DNA from: Litorilinea aerophila
GTDB lineage: Bacteria > Chloroflexota > Anaerolineae > Caldilineales > Caldilineaceae
NCBI GenBank assembly: GCA_945905745.1
Contig: CAMDQF010000016.1
Location: 1-40,132, forward strand
Length of the DNA stretch: 40,132 nt
Direction of reading: 5' to 3'
A model generated the notes under the pieces. It was not told the origin of the DNA, made no database searches, and worked only from the letters and a program-made list of their open reading frames with translations. The translations under genes were made by a program, and so were the position numbers. Shown here piece by piece: positions 24,620-32,993 of the stretch (position 1 is its first letter; the number at the start of each line of letters is the position of its first letter).

Positions 24620-24699
24620 CGTCCACCCTTCAATCTGTAAAGCACGATTCTTTCGACTCGCCATTTGCTATATCGTTCAAACCACAAGGAGAAATCTCG

Positions 24700-25800
24700 A
24701 TGAACACCACCCGCATTACCACCCACCGGCGAATCAGCTTTCTGTTAGCACTGCTGATTCTGCTTGTCGTCATCGGCGTCGCCCAGGCCGCGCCCTTCGG
24801 CACAATCACCACCTTTGCCTCCGTCCCCGCGGACCCCGGCTTCCCGGAAGGGGTGGCCGTGCATGGCAACTCCGTCTTTGTCTCTGGCCCGGCCCGCTTT
24901 GGCACAGCCGGCACTGGCCCCTCCGCCATTCAAGTTTACAACCGCAAGAGCGGTGCGCTGGAGCAGACGATTGTCGTCTCCGGCGAAGCGCTGGAATTCG
25001 AACACGCGGTTAGCAACGTCGCCATTGACGCGGCGGGTCGTGTCTACGCCCTCAGCACACAGTTGGGCCTGCTCCGCTTCACCAAGCAGGGACAGCAGTA
25101 TGTGCAGAGCAGCTACGGTGCGCCCGTGCCCGATCTGCCCACCTGCGTTGCTCTGCCTGCTGGTCCCTGCTCACCTACCACCTACGATGCGCCGCCGATT
25201 GTCAACGACGTTGTGTTTGACCCCCAGGGCAACGCCTATGTGACCGATTCCTTGCAGGCGACGATCTTCCGTTATGGCCCCGGCGGCGGAGCGCCGTCCA
25301 TCTGGTTCCAGAGTCCCCTGCTGGAAGGCGGCGGTTTTATCCCCTTTGGCACAAACGGCATCCGCCTGAACCCGGCCCGCACCCACGTCTACTTCGCCGT
25401 CTCCACTTCGGTGACCAATCCCAGCCAGGGCACAATCTACCGGCTGCCGCTGGTGGTCGCTCCGACCGCAGGCCAGTTGGAGGTCTTCTACACCTACACA
25501 GCCAGCGAAATCCCGGATCAGCTTGCCTTTGGCGCACGGGGCGATCTCTACGTCTCTCTGGCCTTGAGCAATCAGATTTCCGTACTCGCTGCCGACGGAA
25601 CCGAGATAACCCGCATCTCCAGCGCCCCCGGCGACGCCATTCCGATGGATCTGCCCGCGGGGATCGCCTTTGACAGCCGCAGCAAGTCTCTGTTCGTCGC
25701 CAACCACGCGCTGTTGAGCGGCAACCCGGCCCACTTTGCCGTTTTGCAGGTCGCCGTGGGCGATCCGGGGGATGAGTTGGTCAAGCCGTCGCTGCCATAG
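24700..25800 (+). CDS. secreted ScyD/ScyE-like beta-propeller protein
   Basis: A 366-residue exported protein. Residues 1-30 form a signal peptide: positively charged start, hydrophobic core LLALLILLVVIG and the cleavage region AQAAP. The mature part has repeated NHL/SMP-30-type strands (FPEGVAVHGNSVFVSGP, NVAIDAAGRVYALS, NDVVFDPQGNAYVTDS, DQLAFGARGDLYVS, AGIAFDSRSKSLFVAN), five to six blades, as in ScyD/ScyE family proteins. No enzymatic residues are evident; such proteins are usually bound outside the cytoplasm. ACAAGGAG lies ~9 nt upstream of ATG 24700. No partner gene is apparent. Confidence 0.82.
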   Translation: MNTTRITTHRRISFLLALLILLVVIGVAQAAPFGTITTFASVPADPGFPEGVAVHGNSVFVSGPARFGTAGTGPSAIQVYNRKSGALEQTIVVSGEALEFEHAVSNVAIDAAGRVYALSTQLGLLRFTKQGQQYVQSSYGAPVPDLPTCVALPAGPCSPTTYDAPPIVNDVVFDPQGNAYVTDSLQATIFRYGPGGGAPSIWFQSPLLEGGGFIPFGTNGIRLNPARTHVYFAVSTSVTNPSQGTIYRLPLVVAPTAGQLEVFYTYTASEIPDQLAFGARGDLYVSLALSNQISVLAADGTEITRISSAPGDAIPMDLPAGIAFDSRSKSLFVANHALLSGNPAHFAVLQVAVGDPGDELVKPSLP

Positions 25801-25835
25801 GCCAACCCAGCTAACCCGACCAATGTATCACAAAA

Positions 25836-25902
25836 GACCTGTCAGGTGCGCCCGTGACAAAGGGCGCCAGCCGAGAAAAGTTGAAGGTGCACCTGGCAGG
25901 TC
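25836..25902. repeat. hairpin element of the GACCTGtCAGGTGCgCC type
   Basis: A 17-nt arm (25836-25852) pairs with 25886-25902 (15 of 17), around an inner loop that contains a second gggcgcc inverted stretch. It occupies most of the 143-bp gap and may serve as a transcription terminator or a REP-like element; no T-run follows. Confidence 0.6.
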
Positions 25903-25943
25903 ACTCCCCTAAAAATTGAGAGTATACTGGGAAGGAAACCAAA

Positions 25944-27023
25944 ATGCTACGAAGAACTGTTGTCATCCTTGCTGTACTGACTCTGTTACTGACAGTTGGA
26001 ATTTGGACGGCTGGTTCGGCGTACGCGGCAAATCCGTGTACAGCAGAGCAGGGACAACTGCTGATCGATTCGGGTCAGTATACCCAGGCGGTCGCCGAGT
26101 TCACCTGCGTGATTGATACCGAGCCAACCGGTGTGGAGGGATACCGGGGACGCATCGAGGCGGCGCTCCTCCTCGGACAATTCTCGAATGCGGTGGGGGA
26201 TTATGCCCGGGTGACCGCGCTGGTGTTGCCCGCCCATCCGGATGCGCAAGCGACAATTCTGGCGGGTTACAAAGCTCGGCTCAAAGCCGCACCCCAGAAT
26301 GTCCACGCGCTGACAGGGGCCAGTTTTGCCCACTGGTGGTTCTTCGAGTATCCCCAGGCCATCCACCAGGCCAACCGGTTACTGAACATTCAACCCAACA
26401 ACCTCTACGGCAATCTTTTCCGCGGTTCCAGCCGCCTGTTGCACGGATCGAACAAAGCCAAAGGCACCGAAGACCTGGAACGCGCCCTGGCCCTCGCCCC
26501 CCAGAGCGCAGATGTCCGCTTCATTGTGGCGGATGCCTACACTTACGGCCAGCCAGAGCCCCAGCGCGCCCTTGCCGAGGCGACACTGGCCCTGAACTGG
26601 GGACTGGACACCCCCCGGGTCCACGCGATTCTTGGCAGCGCTTACCTCGCCCTGGGAGACCAGAGCGCGGCCGCCTTCCACATCCACAGACACATCGATC
26701 TGGTGACGACCGAACTGGTAAACGGGCCTGGGATTGGGGCCGGCACTTCCCAGCAGTTGAGTCTTGTGCCGGGCCGCACCTATGAACTGCCCCTCCCCGC
26801 AACCGCTGGCGAGACAATCTCCGTGCTGACCAGCAGCGACGATTTCTACGACTCCATCCTCGTCCTGCTTGCGCCAGATGGATCGCCCGTTGTCGGCGGC
26901 GACGATTACGACGCCTACTTTGCCGGCTTCGAGTGGGTGGCAGGCGTCACCGGAACCTATCGGCTGTGGGTGACTTCGTTTGAGAGCGTGAGCAGCGGTG
27001 ACCTGGTCGTGATCCGGGACTGA
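25944..27023 (+). CDS. secreted TPR protein with PPC-like C-terminal domain
   Basis: A 359-residue exported protein. The signal peptide covers ~1-28 (RRTVVILAVLTLLLTVGIW, then AYA before ANPCTAEQG). Residues ~30-235 are tetratricopeptide-type helices (QLLIDSGQYTQAVAEFTCVI; ALNWGLDTPRVHAILGSAYL), a scaffold for protein contacts. The C-terminal ~100 residues resemble a pre-peptidase C-terminal (PPC) beta-sandwich: LPLPATAGETISVLTSSDDF, then DSILVLLAPDGSPV and GTYRLWVTSF. The function is probably structural outside the cytoplasm. AAGGA lies 6-8 nt before ATG 25944. A strong terminator follows. Confidence 0.8.
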   Translation: MLRRTVVILAVLTLLLTVGIWTAGSAYAANPCTAEQGQLLIDSGQYTQAVAEFTCVIDTEPTGVEGYRGRIEAALLLGQFSNAVGDYARVTALVLPAHPDAQATILAGYKARLKAAPQNVHALTGASFAHWWFFEYPQAIHQANRLLNIQPNNLYGNLFRGSSRLLHGSNKAKGTEDLERALALAPQSADVRFIVADAYTYGQPEPQRALAEATLALNWGLDTPRVHAILGSAYLALGDQSAAAFHIHRHIDLVTTELVNGPGIGAGTSQQLSLVPGRTYELPLPATAGETISVLTSSDDFYDSILVLLAPDGSPVVGGDDYDAYFAGFEWVAGVTGTYRLWVTSFESVSSGDLVVIRD

Positions 27024-27060
27024 CCGAAGCGGAACAAGAGACAGGAGAACATAGCGCACG

Positions 27061-27091
27061 GTCCGGGTACTGGTCAGTATCCGGACTTTTT
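27061..27091 (+). terminator. rho-independent terminator
   Basis: An 11-bp stem (27061-27071 with 27076-27086, one G-U pair) closes a 4-nt loop and is followed directly by five T residues. It lies 37 bp after the TPR/PPC gene stop. Confidence 0.8.
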
Positions 27092-27170
27092 CAGTTTTGT
27101 CGACGGTTGGCGAATATGCCTGGGGGTGCGCTATACTGGCAGAAAGTCAGGAAACCAGAGGAGCTAAACA

Positions 27171-27911
27171 ATGGCCGATGCTGCACTCATCAAAAAACTG
27201 CGTTTACTGCCCAACCAACGAGCGCTGGTCCTCAACCCGCCGGAAGGCTATCTGGTCCGTCTGCAACCACCGCCGGATGGATGCGTCCTCCACACGTCCG
27301 CGGATGGGGGCGTCTACGACTTCGTGCAGGTTTTCGCCACAACCAGCGCGGAATTGAAGGAATATCTCCCCGCGCTCTTTGCCCGCTTTGCGCCAGACGC
27401 GATTTTCTGGGCCTGCTATCCCAAAGTCAGTTCCGGCGTGGAGACAGGCTTGACGCGCGATGTGGGCTGGCAGGTCATCACTCAGGCGGGCTACGGCGGT
27501 ATTGCTTCGATTTCGATTGACGACGTATGGTCCGGCGTGCGTTTTCGCCCCCAGCCCGGCGCAGAGGAGTGGCTGGCCGACCAGTACAAGGGCAAAAAGA
27601 CGACCTTGCGCCCCATCTACGAGCGGCTGATATCGATTATCAGTGGGTTGGGTGACGACGTAGAATTGAACATCCGCAAGAACTATGTGGCCTTCCACCG
27701 GAGCAAACAGTTTGCGCTGGTCAAGGCCAGCACAGCCAGCCGGGTGGATGTGGGCCTAAAGCTGAGCGACCCGCCTGCTTCGCCCCGGCTGGAAGAGGCG
27801 GCTACGTTTGGCAGCGGATCGATCACCCACAAAGTCTCTCTGGCTTCGTTGGAGGATGTGGATGCGGAGTTGAAAGATTGGCTGGCCGTGGCCTATACAG
27901 GTGCAAAATAA
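27171..27911 (+). CDS. DUF3052-DUF5655 fusion protein
   Basis: A 246-residue cytoplasmic protein made of two uncharacterised domains. The first ~125 residues match the DUF3052-type pattern: NQRALVLNPPEGYL, ADAIFWACYPKVSSG-like core with WACYPKVSSGVETGLTRD and the closing SIDDVWSGVRFRP. The last ~105 residues match DUF5655 (RPIYERLISIISGLGDDVEL, RKNYVAFHRSKQFALVKAS, RVDVGLKL), which often appears alone or fused to similar modules; its role is unknown. A good ribosome site (GAGGAG) precedes ATG 27171. The gene is the first of three tightly packed genes ending in a Dam-type methylase, 2 bp before the next start. Confidence 0.78.
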   Translation: MADAALIKKLRLLPNQRALVLNPPEGYLVRLQPPPDGCVLHTSADGGVYDFVQVFATTSAELKEYLPALFARFAPDAIFWACYPKVSSGVETGLTRDVGWQVITQAGYGGIASISIDDVWSGVRFRPQPGAEEWLADQYKGKKTTLRPIYERLISIISGLGDDVELNIRKNYVAFHRSKQFALVKASTASRVDVGLKLSDPPASPRLEEAATFGSGSITHKVSLASLEDVDAELKDWLAVAYTGAK

Positions 27912-27913
27912 CA

Positions 27914-28399
27914 ATGGGCCGGACGATCAAACGCTTCCCCGACGGTAGCCTGCTGGAATTTGATCAGGGCAATTTTGACGAGTGGTGTATCTTTCTCACC
28001 CGTCCCGGTCATCCTCGCTTTGCCCCCAAAGATTGGCAATACTTTATCCGCCTGCAAGAGTTGGCCGCTTGCTACGGCAAGCAGAAGGTCTACGCCGATT
28101 TCGTCGCCATCTTTGACGCTACGGATCGCACGCTCAATGCCGAACTGCTTGCGCAGATCAGCCGTACGAGCGTTGACTACACGCAACATACCCTGCGCGC
28201 CGACATCGTTTTCACCCTTCTCTATGCCGGGATGCTGGCCGAGGAGAACAAAGCCCACGCGCCCCTGGGCAAGCGTATCAAACGGCTGGGCGTTTATCAG
28301 GTGGTGAGGGAAGGGATGCGCCCCCGGGAGGCTGCCACCTTCAGTGTCGGTCGCCCCTGGCAGGAACTCGCCCGTCTGTGCGAAGAGCGGGGGTTCTAG
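27914..28399 (+). CDS. conserved-looking protein of unknown function, methylase operon
   Basis: I do not recognise a family for this 161-residue soluble protein. It starts with a short beta-rich part (IKRFPDGSLLEFDQGNFDEW) and continues as mostly helical sequence, with the notable stretch SVDYTQHTLRADIVFTLLYA and a C-terminus rich in charged residues (RIKRLGVYQVVREGMRPREA). It has no signal peptide. ATG 27914 starts 2 bp after the DUF3052-DUF5655 stop; the longer frame from 27878 lies inside that gene. It ends 3 bp before the Dam-type methylase start, so the three are translated together and the protein probably works with the methylase or its target. Confidence 0.7.
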   Translation: MGRTIKRFPDGSLLEFDQGNFDEWCIFLTRPGHPRFAPKDWQYFIRLQELAACYGKQKVYADFVAIFDATDRTLNAELLAQISRTSVDYTQHTLRADIVFTLLYAGMLAEENKAHAPLGKRIKRLGVYQVVREGMRPREAATFSVGRPWQELARLCEERGF

Positions 28400-28402
28400 C
28401 CC

Positions 28403-29206
28403 ATGCGCACTTTTCTCAAATGGGCGGGCAACAAACAGCGGATAGTGGGGCGTATCACCGCGCTCCTGCCCAAAGGCCAGCGGCTGATCGAACCCTTCGT
28501 CGGCTCCGGCGCGCTCTTCCTCAACACCGACTATCCCGAATATCTGCTAGCCGACAGCAATGGCGATCTCATCAACCTCTACTGCCGTTTGCAGGAGGAG
28601 GGCAAGGATTTTATTGACTTCTGCCGCACGCTTTTTGTAGCGGAAAACAATTCGCCCGATGCTTTTTATGCCCTGCGCGCCATTTTCAACAAGACGACGG
28701 ATAGCCGGCTGAAGTCGGCCCTCTTTCTCTATCTCAACCGGTATGGCTACAACGGACTCTGCCGCTATAATGCCAGCGGCGGTTTCAACGTGCCCTTTGG
28801 CCGCTACAAAAAGCCCTATTTTCCCCAGACCGAAATGGAAGCCTTCTGGCAGAAATCCCGTTCTGCCCGCTTCTGCCACAGCGACTTTGCCGCCACAATG
28901 CAGATCGCCCAGCCCGGCGATGTCATCTACTGCGATCCCCCTTATGTTCCCCTCTCGTCCACGGCCCACTTCACAAGCTATAGCGCGGGCGGCTTTGACT
29001 TTGACGAACAGTTGGCCCTGGCCGCAGCCGCGCGGGAAGCGGCCAGCCGGGGCGTGCCCGTCCTGATCTCCAACCACGCCACGCCGGCGATCGAAGAAGC
29101 CTACGCCGGTGCGTCTTTCGAGCGTTTTCAGGTACAGCGCTATATCAGCGCCGATGGCAACAACCGGGGCGCGGTGGGCGAGTTGCTGGCTCTCTTTCTC
29201 CCGTAG
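28403..29206 (+). CDS. Dam-type DNA adenine N6-methyltransferase
   Basis: A 267-residue class alpha N6-adenine methyltransferase related to Dam and M.DpnII. It opens with LKWAGNKQRIVGRI, then the AdoMet motif FVGSGALF (32-39) and DSNGDLINLY (51-60). The catalytic motif is DPPY (178-181) in VIYCDPPYVPLS; the target-recognition region spans ~75-165 with LNRYGYNGLCRYNASGGFN. By family, the target is likely GATC, which is inference. No restriction endonuclease of known family is adjacent, so it may be an orphan methylase or work with the two preceding unknown genes. Its TAG stop is inside a hairpin terminator. Confidence 0.92.
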   Translation: MRTFLKWAGNKQRIVGRITALLPKGQRLIEPFVGSGALFLNTDYPEYLLADSNGDLINLYCRLQEEGKDFIDFCRTLFVAENNSPDAFYALRAIFNKTTDSRLKSALFLYLNRYGYNGLCRYNASGGFNVPFGRYKKPYFPQTEMEAFWQKSRSARFCHSDFAATMQIAQPGDVIYCDPPYVPLSSTAHFTSYSAGGFDFDEQLALAAAAREAASRGVPVLISNHATPAIEEAYAGASFERFQVQRYISADGNNRGAVGELLALFLP

Positions 29207-29229
29207 GTCGGACTGACAGTCCGACCTAC
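29203..29229 (+). terminator. hairpin overlapping the methylase stop codon
   Basis: The 12-bp perfect stem GTAGGTCGGACT (29203-29214) with its complement at 29218-29229 closes on a 3-nt loop, GAC. The methylase TAG stop (29204-29206) lies in the left arm. AATTTTGG follows, so it may act as an intrinsic terminator with a short T-stretch. Confidence 0.6.
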
Positions 29230-29308
29230 AATTTTGGTTGCGGGGAAGGTGAAGCGGGAGTACAATGGGGACGCGACTTTTCATCCCATTCCCCACAGGA
29301 GAATTGCC

Positions 29309-29515
29309 ATGAGCGAAAATGAAAACGAAGGCAAAGGCTACAAGAACTACAACCCGGTTACAGTCACAGTCAGCGAGTCGGTCGGCATTCTCGTGCTGGG
29401 CGCGCTGGCGTTGGTGCTGTTGATCTCGCTCCTGCGCAGTCAGGCCCGCCACCGCAAATTGCTGGCCCAACTCGCTGGGTTGGAAGATCGGAAGACAGAG
29501 GAGCAACCCCAATGA
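29309..29515 (+). CDS. small single-pass membrane protein
   Basis: A 68-residue protein with one predicted membrane helix (SVGILVLGALALVLLISLL, about 26-44) between a charged N-terminus (SENENEGKGYKNYN) and a C-terminal cytosolic-looking tail rich in K, R and Q. No family recognised. ACAGGAG 5-11 nt upstream of ATG 29309 fixes the start; the longer frame from 29234 has no ribosome site. The gene ends in an ATGA overlap with the DAO-like gene at 29512, so the two are translationally coupled. Confidence 0.68.
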   Translation: MSENENEGKGYKNYNPVTVTVSESVGILVLGALALVLLISLLRSQARHRKLLAQLAGLEDRKTEEQPQ

Positions 29516-30465
29516 CCGATGTAACAGTCATTGGTTGTGGCGTCTCTGGGCTGTCCAGCGCCATCCGCCTGCAAGAGGCAGGCTTCTCCGTGGGCATCGT
29601 CAGCCGGGAGCTGCCACCCCACACCACTTCGGATGTGGCCGGGGCCATCTGGCATCCCATCTCCGCCGAGAATCTGCCCAACGGTTTGCGCTGGGCCGCC
29701 GAATGTCGCGAGGAACTGCTGCGTCTGGTGGACGAGCCGGGTAGCGGCGTGCAGATGATTCAGCTATTGGAGCCGGTCGAAGAAGGCAAAGAGGGTGAGC
29801 GCTGGCAAGCACTGCTTGACGATTTACGCACTGTGCCGGAAGACGAATTGCCCCTGGGCTATACCGGCGGCTTCCGCTACACAGTGCCGCTGATCGAGAC
29901 GCCGATTTATATGGCCTATCTGGTACGCCGTTTTCAGGCCAACGGGGGCGAGATTCAGCAGGCGCTGGTCAGCACACTGCAAAAGTACACGGGTGCGGAT
30001 CGGCTGGTGGTCAACTGTACCGGCGCGTGGGCGGGCAAATTGACGGGCGACAGCCGGGTCTTTCCCATCCGCGGGCAAATTCTGCGCCTGCCTCCCCAGC
30101 CCCAAGTCACCCGGGCCTTTATGAGCCACGGCGGGCCCCTGGGTTTTACATACATCTTCCCCCGCTCCCAGGACTGTCTGCTGGGCGGCACGTCGGAAGC
30201 GGGAAGCTGGTCTGTACGCCCCAACGACGCCACCAGTGCAGCCATCCGCGGGCGCTGTGCCTCGGTGGATCGCTCATTGGCAGATGCCGAAGTGATCGAC
30301 GTGCGGGTCGGCTTGCGCCCAGGCCGGGATGAGGTGCGGCTGGAATTGGAGGAGACGGCCAGCGGGCCGGTCATTCACAACTACGGCCACAGCGGCATTG
30401 GACATACCCTGGCCTGGGGTTGCGCCAACGATGTGGCGAGGATCGCAAGAGAGCGGTTTGGATAG
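29512..30465 (+). CDS. D-amino-acid oxidase-like FAD oxidoreductase
   Basis: A 317-residue flavoenzyme of the DAO/DASOX family, which oxidises D-amino acids to 2-oxo acids with hydrogen peroxide release. The FAD motif is VTVIGCGVSGLSSAIRLQEA at residues 4-23, followed by GIVSRE. The GAIWHPI segment, VVNCTGAWAGKL (~165) and the C-terminal signature VRVGLRPGRDEVRLE, then NYGHSGIGHTLAWGCA, are typical and place the active-site Arg and the FAD-binding loop. The preferred substrate is not inferable. It overlaps the upstream small membrane protein by ATGA. Confidence 0.9.
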   Translation: MTDVTVIGCGVSGLSSAIRLQEAGFSVGIVSRELPPHTTSDVAGAIWHPISAENLPNGLRWAAECREELLRLVDEPGSGVQMIQLLEPVEEGKEGERWQALLDDLRTVPEDELPLGYTGGFRYTVPLIETPIYMAYLVRRFQANGGEIQQALVSTLQKYTGADRLVVNCTGAWAGKLTGDSRVFPIRGQILRLPPQPQVTRAFMSHGGPLGFTYIFPRSQDCLLGGTSEAGSWSVRPNDATSAAIRGRCASVDRSLADAEVIDVRVGLRPGRDEVRLELEETASGPVIHNYGHSGIGHTLAWGCANDVARIARERFG

Positions 30466-30599
30466 ACGTATTGCGTAGTTGGTCTCGTAGACGCTCATCT
30501 CGCTCATCACTACCATTCAAGTAAGTGAAGCGGAGCAGGCGCCACTACTTACGCAATACGCAATACGCAATACGCAATACGCAATACGTAATACGTAAT
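30466..30599. repeat. heptamer tandem array acgcaat/acgtaat with inverted start
   Basis: Five tandem acgcaat (30551-30585) are followed by two acgtaat (30586-30599). The inverse word acgtattgcgtagt lies at 30466-30479, so a stem can form across the ~65-nt interval. The array ends 16 bp before the rtcB start, which has GAGAGGAG just downstream of it. Confidence 0.85.
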
Positions 30600-30615
30600 C
30601 GAGAGGAGCGATGCT

Positions 30616-31803
30616 GTGACCTATCAACTCATCCAAAACATCCCCGTCTGGGGCGAACCGGATCAGGGCGCGATTGACCAGATCGTCAACTGCGCCCGCT
30701 CTGGCGAGGCCGCCGCGCTGATGGCGGATCACCACCTGGGCTACGCCGTCCCCATCGGCGGCGTCATCGCCTACGGGGAGAAGATCAGCCCATCGGGCGT
30801 GGGTTTTGATATCGGGTGCGGTAATTTGGCGGTAAGAATCGACGCGCCCGCGCCGGAGATCCGCCAAAACATCAGCCGGATTATGGACGACATCTGGGCG
30901 ACCCTCTCCTTTGGCATCGGCATGAAAAACCGGGAGGAGAACGATCACCCCCTCTTTGAGGACGACCCGGCCTGGGAGATTCCGATTGCCCGCAAGCAGA
31001 AGAAGATGGCCGCGGAGCAGTTGGGCACGATTGGCAGCGGCAACCACTACGTGGACATCTTCGAGGACGAGCAACAGCGCATCTGGATCGGCGTCCACTT
31101 TGGCTCCCGTGGGTTGGGACACCGGCTGGCGACCCATTTTATCGAGGCCGGCGGGGGCAAAGACGGGATGTACGTGGACCCGGTGCTGCTGGATGTGGAG
31201 AGCCAGCTCGGCCAGGAGTACATCGCCTGTATGAAGCTGGCTGGGCGCTATGCCTATGCGGGTCGGGATTGGGTGGCTAGTCGGGTGGCAAAACTGCTGG
31301 GCGCGCACATTCTGGAAGAAATCCACAACCATCACAACTTCGCCTGGGAAGAGGAGCACAACGGCCAGAAATTGTGGGTGGTGCGCAAGGGCGCCACGCC
31401 CGCCTTTCCTGGGCAGAAGGGCTTCGTCGGCGGGTCGATGGGGGATATTTCAGTGATTCTGGAAGGGGTGGAGAGCGAAGAAAGCAAAGTGGCCCTCTAT
31501 TCGACCGTCCACGGCGCAGGGCGGGTGATGTCCCGCACCCGGGCCGCGGGCAAGTTCCGCTTCAAACACGGGCGCAAAGTGCAGGTGTCGGAAGGGGAGA
31601 TCAGCCACAAAATGATGATGAATTGGATTCGGGGTCTGGGCGTGGAGCTACGCGGCGCGGGCACGGATGAAGCGCCCCAAGCCTACAAACGGCTGCCGGA
31701 GGTCCTCGCCTTTCACGATCCCACCATCCGCATCCTGCATACACTGAAGCCCCTGGGCGTGGCCATGGCGGGGGAGGATGTGGAGGACCCTTACAAAGAC
31801 TGA
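30616..31803 (+). CDS. rtcB: RtcB family RNA ligase
   Basis: A 395-residue RtcB-type RNA-splicing ligase that joins 2',3'-cyclic phosphate or 3'-phosphate and 5'-OH RNA ends using GTP and Mn2+. Metal ligands and active site are present: Asp65 and Cys68 (VGFDIGCGN), Asn143 and His144 (GSGNHY), His161 (VHFGSRGLG), a His-rich NHHNF at 238-242 and the guanylylated His299 in HGAGRVMSR. The KGATPAFPG and GGSMGD motifs are conserved. GTG 30616 has GAGAGGAG upstream; the ATG at 30611 is in another frame and closes after two codons. No archease or RtcA gene is nearby. Confidence 0.93.
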   Translation: MTYQLIQNIPVWGEPDQGAIDQIVNCARSGEAAALMADHHLGYAVPIGGVIAYGEKISPSGVGFDIGCGNLAVRIDAPAPEIRQNISRIMDDIWATLSFGIGMKNREENDHPLFEDDPAWEIPIARKQKKMAAEQLGTIGSGNHYVDIFEDEQQRIWIGVHFGSRGLGHRLATHFIEAGGGKDGMYVDPVLLDVESQLGQEYIACMKLAGRYAYAGRDWVASRVAKLLGAHILEEIHNHHNFAWEEEHNGQKLWVVRKGATPAFPGQKGFVGGSMGDISVILEGVESEESKVALYSTVHGAGRVMSRTRAAGKFRFKHGRKVQVSEGEISHKMMMNWIRGLGVELRGAGTDEAPQAYKRLPEVLAFHDPTIRILHTLKPLGVAMAGEDVEDPYKD

Positions 31804-31839
31804 CAAGAGGACAAGAGGAAGGGAGGAAGGGAGGCGCAA

Positions 31840-32669
31840 ATGTCCATCAATTTACAAAATGCCCGTGATTTTGTTTACGCCAACGGCGTACTTTGGGAGC
31901 GGCTGCTCTTTGGATATCTGTTTGAAAGGCGGCCCGTGGAGCCGGTGCTGGCTGCTTTCAAAGCCTACAAAAACAGCGACAACGGCTTTGGCCACGGGCT
32001 GGAACACGACATCCGCTGCCCGGATTCCAATCCGTTGGCGTTGGAGTTTCTGCTGGGCGTCTTGCAGCGCACGGCCATTGATCCGGGCGATCTGCTGGAC
32101 GGCACAGCCCACTGGGTGGAGACCCAGCGCAAAGAGGACGGTTCCCTGGCAAATCCGGCGGCTGTGCTGGACTATCCCCACGCGCCCTGGTGGAACGGCG
32201 GCGGCCAGCACATCCCCGACGCCATCACCGCCCGGCTGCTGCGTTTTGGCAGTTGTACGTCTTCTCTGGCGTCCTCTACCCGGCGCTGGGTGGAGAAGAA
32301 TCTGACGCTGAAAGACGTCCAAGCCACCGATTGGCTCTTTATGAACTATCACGCCCACGACTACTTTTTTAGGTGGACGACTTTCCTGACGTGGAAGAAG
32401 TGCGGGAGGCGACGGTTGCCAATATCCTGCGCTGCGCCGAAGCCGCGCCCGCGGGCCAGCACATCAGCTTCTTTGAGTTCGCGCCCACGCCCCATTCCCC
32501 AGTGGCTCTGGCCGCGGACGATGCGCTGCTGGAACGCTGCCTATCAACCGTCGCCAGGGGCCAGCAGGAAGATGGCGGATGGCGGGACGAACACGGCCTT
32601 TCTCAGTGGTGGCCCTGGACGACGATCTGCGCGCTGTTGACATTGCGGGCCTATGGACGGCTGGAATAA
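31840..32669 (+). pseudogene. frameshifted alpha/alpha-toroid (terpene-cyclase-like) protein
   Basis: Two adjacent frames together encode about 276 residues. The first (from ATG 31840, after GGGAGG) runs MSINLQNARDFVYANG to YHAHDYFF; the second continues as VDDFPDVEEVREATVANILR to the stop at 32669. The shift is at the T-run near 32366-32371, where one base seems to be missing. Family-like features are the NSDNGFGHGLEHD and QRKEDGSL motifs in the first part and QQEDGGWRDEHGLSQWWPW in the second, i.e. QxDG-type repeats of squalene-cyclase/prenyltransferase-like toroids. It is either a recent pseudogene or a sequencing error. Function as a cyclase is not established. Confidence 0.72.
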
Positions 32670-32697
32670 AGACGAAATTTTTCGTCGATTTTGCCCC

Positions 32698-32726
32698 TTT
32701 ACAAGTCACCACACCTGTGCTACACT
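32698..32726 (+). promoter_or_regulatory. possible promoter for the small ORF
   Basis: TTTACA (32698-32703) and TACACT (32721-32726) are separated by exactly 17 bp. It would give a ~60-nt leader to the small ORF at 32792. Confidence 0.4.
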
Positions 32727-32791
32727 CCCTTCAGTTCGGTTTTCATTTGACATTACTAATGTCCCATTTCCTTCGGAAAGGAGGCGTTTCT

Positions 32792-32872
32792 ATGGCAGTC
32801 CAAGTGCAAATGTTTGTTTGTACACGGCAGCTTGCTGCCAGTGGAATATGTCTGTCGTCCGAACAGCGGTAA
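32792..32872 (+). CDS. candidate microprotein with a near-perfect ribosome site
   Basis: A 26-codon ORF, MAVQVQMFVCTRQLAASGIC followed by LSSEQR and stop. AAAGGAGG at 32777-32784 is 7 nt upstream, stronger than most sites in the window. The +1 frame stays open for a further ~50 codons (KCKCLFVHGSLLPVEYVCRP onward, with Cys pairs and many Pro), so the unit might also be a frameshifted zinc-ribbon-like protein. The rest of the 457-bp gap (32670-33126) holds this ORF, its promoter and a repeat. Expression is unproven. Confidence 0.35.
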   Translation: MAVQVQMFVCTRQLAASGICLSSEQR

Positions 32873-32993
32873 TGTTCCGCTGATCTTGCCCCGTTTGTCC
32901 GGCCGCAGGCGTCTTCCGCACTGTGGCCTTTTTGATTGGCCCCAGCCCGTCCACACGCAACACCCATCACCTGAGTTCCGAGAAAGCAATCTG

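Noticed and set aside
25836-25902. Riboswitch before the TPR/PPC gene
   Set aside because: Only a simple imperfect hairpin is visible, with no known aptamer motif, and the same kind of inverted repeats occurs in other gaps of the window.
30611-30619. ATG 30611 as the rtcB start
   Set aside because: It is in another frame and meets a stop after two codons; GTG 30616 gives the full RtcB N-terminus.
32671-32686. Short hairpin gacgaaa/tttcgtc as a terminator
   Set aside because: The loop would be only two bases and no T-run follows the stem.
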